Shown here: piece by piece, positions 43,874-51,813 of the stretch
Layout: the number at the start of each line of letters is the position of its first letter
How positions within the stretch are numbered: position 1 is the stretch's first letter
Source of the DNA: Roseibium sp. MMSF_3412
GTDB lineage: Bacteria > Pseudomonadota > Alphaproteobacteria > Rhizobiales > Stappiaceae
DNA: 64,000 nucleotides
Assembly: GCF_030733265.1 (NCBI RefSeq)
Contig: NZ_JASHJI010000002.1
Span: forward strand, 434,001-498,000
Direction: 5' to 3'
Program-made: the position numbers and the translations under genes
The notes under the pieces: generated by a model
Databases searched by the model: none
Seen by the model: only the letters and a program-made list of their open reading frames with translations
What the model was told of the DNA's origin: nothing

Positions 43874-46079
43874 GGCCGCCTCCCGAACCTTTCGCCGGCG
43901 CCTTGTACCCGGCTTTTGCACCGGCCTTCAGCCGCGCGACAACAACATCCTTCTCGCCGTCCATCAGGAGCTTGCCCTTGTCCAGCAGGACAATGCGGTC
44001 AACGAGGTCCAGCGGCCCGTCGCGATGGGTCGCTATGAAGAGTGTGATACCGTCATCTGCGATCTGCCGCAGACGGTCGCAAAGCTGTCTCTCGGACATG
44101 ATGTCGAGATAGGCTGTCGGTTCATCCAGGCAGATGATCCGCGGTGAGCGGATCAGACAGCGCGCCAGCGCAACTGCCTGTCTTTGCCCGCCCGAAAGGC
44201 TGCGCCCCCGCTCCTCGATATGCATATCGAGACCCTCCGGGTGGCGCGCTGCGAAGAAGTTGACCCCGGCAAGCTCCACGGCACGCTCAAGCGCGGCTGC
44301 CGATGCATAAGGGGCCCCGATCAGGATGTTCTCCTTCAGCGTGCCGGTGAACAGATCCGCGTCCTGCAGGCAAAGCCCTACCATTGACCTGAGGTCGGCG
44401 GCGGAGAACTGCCGCGTGTCGATGCCGCCAAGGAGATAGGTTCCCGCATCGGGCTCGTAGAGTCCCGCAAGGATCCGCACGAGCGAACTCTTGCCGGACC
44501 CGACCCGTCCGATGATACCGATCTTCTCACCCGGCTCAGCGGAAAAGCTGATGTTTTCAAGGGCTGGAACCGTGTTCCCGGGATAGTGCAGCGACACGCT
44601 TTGAAAGGCTATGCCGTTCTCTTCGAAGCCCGAGATGTCACGTGCCGTGTAGCCGCACTCGGTTTCCGACTTCATCAACCCGTCGAGGCTTCTCAAGGCG
44701 CTTCTCGCATGCAGCAGGCGCGAGAGCGTTTGCGAAATGTTGTTCAGGGGCGCAAGCACGCGGCCTGCGAGAATGTTGGCGGCAATCAGCGCGCCGACAG
44801 TGATCAGACCGTCCAGGACCAGGAAAACGCCCCACACGACTATGGTGATCGAAACAAGCTGAAACACAACACCGGTGAACGAGGAGGCAACATTGGCCCA
44901 GTACCGCGCCGCGGTGGTCGACCGGCTGGCCGCGGCGACGGCCCGGTCCCAGGCCCGCCGGAACCAGCTCTCGCTGCCGCTGACCTTGATCGTTTCGAGC
45001 GAAGAGACTGTTTCCACGAGGATGGATTGCCGGCGTGCCGCGTCCTGCTGGCTCTCCGCAAGTGCCTTTGAAAGCGGCATCTGAACCAGCCCCGTGACCG
45101 CTATGACGATCGGCACCGCCAGCGCGGGCACGAAGGCCAGCGGTCCGACGAGAAGCCACATGACCCAGATGAATATGCCGATGAACAGGAAATCCGTCGC
45201 AGCAATCACTGTTGACGATGTCAGTGCATCGCGCACGGAATCGAGGTCGCGGACCTGGTTGGCAACGCCGCCGGTTGATGCCGGCCGCGCGATCATCTTC
45301 AGCCGGAGAAAATGATCGAACATGCGGCCCGCGACAGCCATGTCGACACGCCGTCCGGTCTGATCGACGATCTTCATGCGCAACATCTTGAAGATGAAAT
45401 CGAACAGGAACGCGATGAGCACACCCAGCGTCAGCACCCAGAGCGTCGGGATGGCAAGGTTAGGGATCACCCGGTCGTAGACATTCATGATGAAAAGCGG
45501 ACTGGCAAGCCCGAGAAGATTGCCGATCAGGGCGGCAATCACCACTTGCGTGTAACTCGGCCAGAACCGGCGGACGGCGGACCAGAACCAGTCCTTCGGC
45601 GTTTCGGTCCGATCGGTCTGTCCGGCGTGGTCCGCCCGGACGCTTACAAATACGACGACAGGATGCTTCGACCCGGAAAGGCCGGCAAGCGGCATCGTCC
45701 TTTCCTCTTCCGGAAACGCCGCCGACCAAGCCCGGGCGGTTCCCTCGCGATGGTTGATCTTTTCAACGACGAGCGCGGGCGATTGTGCTCGCAGGACGAT
45801 AACCGGAAGCGTGACGGCGGGGATGGAACTTGCCTCCATCTGATCAACCCGCACATGGAGGCCGAGCCGCTGTGCCGCTGTCTCAATATGATCGACCTTA
45901 AGACCGGCCGGAGAGGCCGGAAGTCCGCGCAGAAGTTCAGCCGGGTTGGCCACGATGCCGTGGAAACGGGCAATCCGGATCAGCGCGTCCAGAAGTCCGT
46001 TCGGTGCCGCATCCTCCGCATGCTCATCGTCCGCTGCGTCGGGCACCTCAAAGTGGATCGTTTTGTCACGTCCATCCAC
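43860..46079 (-). CDS. Type I secretion ABC transporter (LapB-like)
   Basis: A 739-residue ABC exporter. The N-terminal ~140 residues form a C39-like domain without the catalytic cysteine (LLDALIRIARFHGI at that place), which in RTX systems recognises the unfolded substrate rather than cutting it. A six-helix membrane domain (about 170-460) and an ATPase follow: Walker A GRVGSGKSSL, signature LSGGQRQAVALARCL, Walker B IICLDEPTAYLD. It starts with GTG behind GAGGCGG, 10 bases after the TolC gene. Confidence 0.93.
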   Translation of the reverse strand: MDGRDKTIHFEVPDAADDEHAEDAAPNGLLDALIRIARFHGIVANPAELLRGLPASPAGLKVDHIETAAQRLGLHVRVDQMEASSIPAVTLPVIVLRAQSPALVVEKINHREGTARAWSAAFPEEERTMPLAGLSGSKHPVVVFVSVRADHAGQTDRTETPKDWFWSAVRRFWPSYTQVVIAALIGNLLGLASPLFIMNVYDRVIPNLAIPTLWVLTLGVLIAFLFDFIFKMLRMKIVDQTGRRVDMAVAGRMFDHFLRLKMIARPASTGGVANQVRDLDSVRDALTSSTVIAATDFLFIGIFIWVMWLLVGPLAFVPALAVPIVIAVTGLVQMPLSKALAESQQDAARRQSILVETVSSLETIKVSGSESWFRRAWDRAVAAASRSTTAARYWANVASSFTGVVFQLVSITIVVWGVFLVLDGLITVGALIAANILAGRVLAPLNNISQTLSRLLHARSALRSLDGLMKSETECGYTARDISGFEENGIAFQSVSLHYPGNTVPALENISFSAEPGEKIGIIGRVGSGKSSLVRILAGLYEPDAGTYLLGGIDTRQFSAADLRSMVGLCLQDADLFTGTLKENILIGAPYASAAALERAVELAGVNFFAARHPEGLDMHIEERGRSLSGGQRQAVALARCLIRSPRIICLDEPTAYLDIMSERQLCDRLRQIADDGITLFIATHRDGPLDLVDRIVLLDKGKLLMDGEKDVVVARLKAGAKAGYKAPAKGSGGGHVPG

Positions 46080-46089
46080 CGCAGCCGCC

Positions 46090-47484
46090 TCACCACTTGC
46101 GCAACGGTTCGATCAGTCCTCTGGAACCGACGAACCAGGGGACCTCACCCGAGCCTGCCGCGCTCTCGACCGGTGCGGTCACACCGGCCACGGCGAGCAG
46201 ACTGCCTGTGGAAGCCAGAAGACGGTAACGGGAAAAGACGGAGATCGTTTCCGAACTGATCAGCTGGACGCGTGCGGTGAAGGCGGAATTCTGTGCGATA
46301 AGCAGATCGAGCAGATCCCGAAGCCCGGCTTCATATTCCTTCTCATAGCTCTCGATCACCGCTTCGGCGGCAACCGTCTGGTCGCGCAATGCCTTCAATC
46401 GGATATCATTGGTGACAATATCGCTCCAGGATCTGCGCACAGTCTCGTCAACTGTGCGTCTCAACTGGTCGAGCTGCATTTTGCTCTCGGTGACCTTTTC
46501 ATTCAGCTGGCGCCGCCGGTTGGTGTCGATTGTGCCGTTGAACAGGTTCCACGACATGGTCATGCGCACCGCAAATTCATTGTTGCGTCCGGGTGTGCCG
46601 TCCAGGTCCTCACCGACCGACGCCAGCCCTTCAACGCCCAGGCTCGGCAGGAAAGGTGCTTGCGACTTGTCATAGTCGGCTGTCGCGGCATTGACATCCG
46701 CCGAACCGGCTTTCAGTGATGGATGATTGGTGCGCGCCATTGCGATCGCGCTGGCCTGTGACTTGGGCAGGGATCTTGGGTGGCGCGGTGCTTTCAGCGT
46801 TGGCGGCGCAATACCGATCACACTTTGAAACCGCGCGTTTGCCGCACCCAGTTCCCGCAACACATCCGCGCGGACAGCGTGAACGGCGGCAACCCGTTCC
46901 TCTGCCTGTCTGAGTTCACTCTCGGTCGCCGAACCACCCTGGACCTTGGTGCGCACGATGCCGAGCAAACGCACATGTTCGCGGATATTGTCATCTGCAG
47001 CGCGCAAGATACGGTGGTGACGGAACACGTCCAGAAAGGCTTCTGTGGCGTCAAGCCCGATCAGCTCCGCACGCTCCATCACCCGGGCGGCCGATCCGTC
47101 AATGCGCGCGGATTGCCGATAGATCTCGTTCGCCCGCGCAAAGCCGTCGAAAAAGACCTGTCTGGCAACCAGTGTCGCTTCGCGCGCGTTACGCCACTCA
47201 CGGTTGTCGGTCACCTCAAGAGAATTCGGGCGGTCGATATATTGAGCCCCGAAAGAAGCTTCCAGATCTACCGTCGGCAAATAGGCCCCAAGCGCCTGGT
47301 CATATTCGCTATCGACAGAGCGCCGGTTCGCGGCAGCGGCCAGAACCTGAGGGTTTGTCGTCACGGCTCTCGCAATGGCTTCATCGAGCGTCAGTGCATT
47401 CGCCCCCGGCGCAAACAGACTTGTCAGAAACAGCGACAGGAACACAATGCGGACGTCTGCGGGCCTGGCATTACCCCGAAACAT
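46090..47484 (-). CDS. TolC-family outer-membrane channel (LapE-like)
   Basis: A 464-residue outer-membrane efflux protein. The signal peptide (IVFLSLFLTSLFAPGANA) is followed by LTLDEAIARAVTTNPQVLAA, the standard start of mature TolC proteins. Two repeats of helical hairpins can be seen, each ending near a beta-strand region (GAYLPTVDLEASFGAQ; PFLPSLGVEGLASVGE). ATG 47484 gives a normal signal peptide; an in-frame ATG at 47538 is possible. First gene of the tolC-ABC-adaptor-lapG operon. Confidence 0.9.
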   Translation of the reverse strand: MFRGNARPADVRIVFLSLFLTSLFAPGANALTLDEAIARAVTTNPQVLAAAANRRSVDSEYDQALGAYLPTVDLEASFGAQYIDRPNSLEVTDNREWRNAREATLVARQVFFDGFARANEIYRQSARIDGSAARVMERAELIGLDATEAFLDVFRHHRILRAADDNIREHVRLLGIVRTKVQGGSATESELRQAEERVAAVHAVRADVLRELGAANARFQSVIGIAPPTLKAPRHPRSLPKSQASAIAMARTNHPSLKAGSADVNAATADYDKSQAPFLPSLGVEGLASVGEDLDGTPGRNNEFAVRMTMSWNLFNGTIDTNRRRQLNEKVTESKMQLDQLRRTVDETVRRSWSDIVTNDIRLKALRDQTVAAEAVIESYEKEYEAGLRDLLDLLIAQNSAFTARVQLISSETISVFSRYRLLASTGSLLAVAGVTAPVESAAGSGEVPWFVGSRGLIEPLRKW

Positions 47485-47694
47485 GAAATCGACGGAGATC
47501 AAACCATTAACAATTCCAGATTGCAAAAATGAACTCATACCACCAATTCAAAAATGCACTGATAATTTTAACCAGGCACCTTCCCCAATCCATACGAATT
47601 ACTCTGCGGAATTATGAGATCGATTTCCCTCTGCTCTCGTAATTGTTCCTGCCCATCCAATAACCATAGCGCAGTTTATTTGGACACAGCAAAG

Positions 47695-47712
47695 ACTTTT
47701 TGTTAAAAAAGT
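47695..47712. promoter_or_regulatory. Inverted repeat in the promoter region of the FecR/serralysin gene
   Basis: ACTTTTT-GTTA-AAAAAGT, 70 bp upstream of the GTG start, in the A/T-rich 297 bp between the divergent tolC and serralysin genes. It has no G/C stem, so it is more likely a protein site than a terminator. Function unknown. Confidence 0.35.
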
Positions 47713-47781
47713 GTTAAACAGAAGATAAATATTTTGTCGTCCGTTTCGCGCTTTTGTTAATCCTGTTGGTGGGCATGCGTC

Positions 47782-50700
47782 GTGGCTAACGTTCCGAGCG
47801 CCAAAAATAACTTAACGGAATTTGTAAATAGTGCGGTTCTGAACGCGTCAGATGGCATGCCAGTAATTTCGGAAACAGCTCTGTTGTTTCATGGTAATTA
47901 CGCAAGGCAAGGACCAGACCTTTTCATTCATCACGATGAATACGGAACCCTGACGATACTCAATTACTTTTCGCAAGCGCAACTGCCGGATCTTGAAACC
48001 GTAGAAGGCGCGCTCTTGCGGGGGGATACCGTCGCCCGGCTGGCAGGCGCACAGGCGCCGGGGCAATACGCCCAGACCGGGGCGGCAGGCGCGGGCAGTC
48101 CGATCGGGAATGTACAGTCGGCCGAGGGGTCGGCCACTGCACTCAGGACGGATGGTACAAGCGTTGCGCTTTCTTCCGGCGATGCCGTCTTTCAGGGCGA
48201 TGTTGTCCAGACCGCCGGTAATTCTTCCCTCGTAATCGTGTTCCTGGACGAAACACTCTTCACCCTGTCGGCGGACGCCCGCATGGTCCTGGATGAGCTT
48301 GTCTATTCGCCAAATGGATCCGGGAATTCCATGGTGATGAACCTGGTGCAGGGCAGCTTCGTGTTCGTCACCGGGCAGGTGGCTCCCAGCGGCGACATGC
48401 GCATCGAAACGCCAACGGCAACCATGGGCATTCGCGGGACAACGCCCATTGTCGACATCAGCACGCTGGACGGGGCAACACGATTTGCACTGGCATTGGA
48501 CCCGGGTGGCCAACTCGGCTTCTACCAGCTTTTCGACAAGGTGTCGGGCCAGCTCATCGGAACCGTCAACACGACGGACTCGACGTTTCTCGTCACGGCG
48601 CCCGGGACAGTCCCGATCATCACGCCGAGGACGCAGTCCGAATTCGCCGCCGCAGAAAGCCAGTTGCAACAGGCATACAGCGCGTATGGCGCCGCCGGAC
48701 TCGGTCAGCAAAACCCAAATGACGCAGGAACGGACGGGACTCAGGCGCCTGGCGGCCCCGGCAGCACCGACACAGGTGCCACGGAATTGAATGGCGGCCC
48801 GGTTCCTGAACTGTCCAACCCGGAACTTTCGCCACTTGGTGACGGGAGCAACGATCCGAGCAATGAAGGGCCGGCCGGGATCGGTGACCGTGACCGCTCC
48901 GGTCCTGCGCTGCGGGATCCGCCTCCCCCCTCCAACCGGCCCCAGCAACCATTCGATGACAGCTCGGTGCCTCCTGCCGAGGACACCAGCCTTGCTCTGA
49001 TCCTGCCTCCAAATCTGACGACAGAGGAAGATCAGCCTTTCGTCTTTAGCGGGCTAACCGTCGAAATTCCCGGCGATGGCGTTGGAACCGTCACGATCGA
49101 GGCAAGATCAACAGTCACGCTCGCGCAGGTGAGCGGGCTGACATTCCTGGAAGGTGACGGCATCAACGATGAGACGGTCTCCTTTTCCGGGCTGGAATCC
49201 GACATCAACGCCGCGCTGTCGACCATAACCTATACCCCGACACCGAACAGTGAGACCGGCGGCCTCAGTCTCTCGGTGCTCGTCAACGAACAATCCGTCA
49301 TGGCGGATCTGCCGATCGTTATTCAACCGGTCGAGGATGCACCGATCGTTTTTGATATTGCCCTTACGGTACCGGCGAACGGCAGCATTTCAGCACCATT
49401 CCTTGGATACGACCCGGATGAAGGTGACACGATTGCACTGTTTAGCCCGTCGCAACCGTCCCTTGGTCTGCTTGATGTTTCCGGGGATGGAACATTCACG
49501 TTCAATCCCAACGGCGCATTCGATACGCTCACCGCCGGCGCGACACAGGAAATCGCCTTCCAGTACAGCGCCGTGGACAGCACCGGCCTGGTTTCGGAGA
49601 TTCCGGCAACGGTCACGATCACGGTTGCAGGCGTCAATGACGCGCCGATTGCCGAAAATTTCAACATCGTCTCGAACGCCACGGAAAACAGCGGTTTCGA
49701 AGGCGGTTATTCTGGGTGGCAACAGATCTCCGGCCCGCAGGAAGGTCCAAACGGCGAGTTGATCGTATCCGACTACACGTTCTCCTTCGACATAGACCAA
49801 TCCGGAACACTTATCCCCGGCGACTCCTCCGTTGCCGATATCAGGTTTTCAGGCTTGCTCGACAGTTTCAGGGACGGGCCTGACATCGGTACCGCGTTCG
49901 GGCCATCCCTGCAAAGCAATCCGTTCTTTGCGTCAGCAGGTGACCTTGTGGAACTCCAATACCGTGTTTTCGCGGGTCAGTCGCTCAGCGATGACGATGC
50001 GGCCGTGGTCACGGCGGAACTCATCAATCAAAACACAGGCGAGATACAGCCATTGTTTTCCGAAATGCTCCCGTTTGGGGCGACCGGAGAGCCGCAATCC
50101 CTGAGCGGCCCGATTACAGTATCAGGCGACTACGCACTCCGCTTCAATGTCGGCAGCTTCGATGAAACGGATGGCGGCGTGATCGGTGCCCGTCTCGCGA
50201 TTGGCACAGCCGGCATCGTGGGATCGCAATTGCTTGCCGGAGGAACCGCGGTCTACGACGCAGAACGGTTCCTGGACAACACGTCTGATCCTGACGGCGA
50301 CGCGGTCATTCTGCAATCTGTGTCGGAAAGCAGCCTGTTCGATGCCGGCGTATCGATCGTGGGCGGCAAGGTCATTTACGACACGGGCAACGCGTTCGGC
50401 TTTCTGGCTGACGGACAGAAGGTGACGGACAGCTTTCAGTACACGGTCACCGACGGCAACGGCGGTTTCGCCACCGCGACCGCATCCATCATCGTCACCG
50501 GGACGGGCACGGGGCCGGAAGGCGTCGGCTTGAATTTCACACCGGTCGAGGATCAATCGCCGACACCACAACTTCAAGCCATTCAATCGTCTCTGGCCGG
50601 AACTGCGGTGCCCTTCGGCGAAACGCTGTCTTCGAACGCGGTGACCTACGCCTTTCCTTCTGCCGGCCAGGCCGAAAGCGGATTGTCCGCCTATACGCCT

Positions 50701-51762
50701 GCTCAGCAGATTGCAGCGGTTGCCGCACTGACCCTTTGGGCAGACCTCTCGGGTTTGACGGTGGCCCCGGCCGAAGCCGGTGCTCCGGCCACGATCCGGT
50801 TCTTGCATTCTTCAGAAACTCCTTACGCCGCGACCTTCGCCACGCAGACGGGCAGCACGATCGTCACCAACCCGGATGCGATCGGACAAGACGGTTTCGG
50901 ACCAGGCACTTTCGGATTTCAGGCGTTGATGCACGAGGTCGGGCACGCGCTCGGGCTCGACCATGCCCCGGAACCGGTTTCCCATCTGCAAAGCATCATG
51001 TCACCGGTCACCGCTGACCGCGTTGGTGCGCACTGGTGGAACGAACAGGGCAACTGGATCTACGCGCAAACGCCCATGCTGGAAGACATTGCCGCAATCC
51101 AGCTCGCTTATGGAACGGACCCGCAAACCCGGGCCGGCGACAGCACTTATGGCTTCAACGGCACCGAAACAGGGTCGATCTACGACTTTTCCAGGAAAGA
51201 AAATCCTGTGCTCACGATCTACGACGCTGACGGCACGGATGTTCTCGACTTCTCCGGCTGGGACGCGCCCGCAATCATCGACCTCAATCCGGGTGCCTTG
51301 TCGTCTGCCAACGGCATGACCGGCAACATCGGCATTGCCTATGGAACCGTCATCGAGAAGGCGATCGGCGGGGCCGGCGACGACCTGCTGATCGGCAGCG
51401 ATCTGGCCGATGAACTGGATGGTGGCGCAGGTCTTGATACTCTCTACGGCGGCGACGGCGCAGATACCTTTGTCCTGTCTCATGATGACTTTGCGGACGT
51501 CATTGCCGACTTCGAAAGCGGTACCGACCGGCTCGATCTGTCTGCCCTGCTGGAGGCTTACTTCAACTCCGGCGCGGCCGGCGACTACGTGAACGTTGAA
51601 CAGGACGGTGCGGATACAATAGTCAGCGTTGATCGGGACGGGCCCGGCAGTGGTTCGGATTTCCGGGATGTTGCCGTGCTGCAGTCCGTTGATGCAGGAG
51701 GAATTATTGATTTTGTCTTTTCCAATGACGGTGCCCAGACACCGGACACCCTTGTCTCCTGA
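47782..51762 (+). CDS. FecR-domain/serralysin-type RTX protein, Lap-type secretion substrate
   Basis: A 1326-residue protein. Residues 1-110 resemble a retention module ending in QTGAAGAG, where Ala101-Ala102 matches the di-alanine LapG cut site. About 112-225 is a FecR-like domain (LSSGDAVFQGDVVQT, TATMGIRGTT), then a Pro/Gly linker (315-400) and cadherin/VCBS-like repeats (400-640, 780-910). The metalloprotease domain has the zinc motif HEVGHALGLDH (His1051, Glu1052, His1055, His1061) and Met-turn Met1073. RTX nonapeptides (GGAGDDLLIG ... GGDGADTF, about 1195-1235) and a VIADFESGTDRLDLS secretion tail end it. There is no Sec signal. It starts with GTG behind GGTGGG. Inferred role: a surface-held protease released by LapG. 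Confidence 0.88.
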   Translation: MANVPSAKNNLTEFVNSAVLNASDGMPVISETALLFHGNYARQGPDLFIHHDEYGTLTILNYFSQAQLPDLETVEGALLRGDTVARLAGAQAPGQYAQTGAAGAGSPIGNVQSAEGSATALRTDGTSVALSSGDAVFQGDVVQTAGNSSLVIVFLDETLFTLSADARMVLDELVYSPNGSGNSMVMNLVQGSFVFVTGQVAPSGDMRIETPTATMGIRGTTPIVDISTLDGATRFALALDPGGQLGFYQLFDKVSGQLIGTVNTTDSTFLVTAPGTVPIITPRTQSEFAAAESQLQQAYSAYGAAGLGQQNPNDAGTDGTQAPGGPGSTDTGATELNGGPVPELSNPELSPLGDGSNDPSNEGPAGIGDRDRSGPALRDPPPPSNRPQQPFDDSSVPPAEDTSLALILPPNLTTEEDQPFVFSGLTVEIPGDGVGTVTIEARSTVTLAQVSGLTFLEGDGINDETVSFSGLESDINAALSTITYTPTPNSETGGLSLSVLVNEQSVMADLPIVIQPVEDAPIVFDIALTVPANGSISAPFLGYDPDEGDTIALFSPSQPSLGLLDVSGDGTFTFNPNGAFDTLTAGATQEIAFQYSAVDSTGLVSEIPATVTITVAGVNDAPIAENFNIVSNATENSGFEGGYSGWQQISGPQEGPNGELIVSDYTFSFDIDQSGTLIPGDSSVADIRFSGLLDSFRDGPDIGTAFGPSLQSNPFFASAGDLVELQYRVFAGQSLSDDDAAVVTAELINQNTGEIQPLFSEMLPFGATGEPQSLSGPITVSGDYALRFNVGSFDETDGGVIGARLAIGTAGIVGSQLLAGGTAVYDAERFLDNTSDPDGDAVILQSVSESSLFDAGVSIVGGKVIYDTGNAFGFLADGQKVTDSFQYTVTDGNGGFATATASIIVTGTGTGPEGVGLNFTPVEDQSPTPQLQAIQSSLAGTAVPFGETLSSNAVTYAFPSAGQAESGLSAYTPAQQIAAVAALTLWADLSGLTVAPAEAGAPATIRFLHSSETPYAATFATQTGSTIVTNPDAIGQDGFGPGTFGFQALMHEVGHALGLDHAPEPVSHLQSIMSPVTADRVGAHWWNEQGNWIYAQTPMLEDIAAIQLAYGTDPQTRAGDSTYGFNGTETGSIYDFSRKENPVLTIYDADGTDVLDFSGWDAPAIIDLNPGALSSANGMTGNIGIAYGTVIEKAIGGAGDDLLIGSDLADELDGGAGLDTLYGGDGADTFVLSHDDFADVIADFESGTDRLDLSALLEAYFNSGAAGDYVNVEQDGADTIVSVDRDGPGSGSDFRDVAVLQSVDAGGIIDFVFSNDGAQTPDTLVS

Positions 51763-51813
51763 ACTTCCCTCGGATGCCTCCGGGTCGTCCTTGCCAATTC
51801 ACTCTGCCACCCG

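Noticed and set aside
47539-47781. Possible small gene or sRNA between tolC and the serralysin gene
   Set aside because: The region is A/T-rich and promoter-like; no ORF, terminator or conserved structure supports a transcript.
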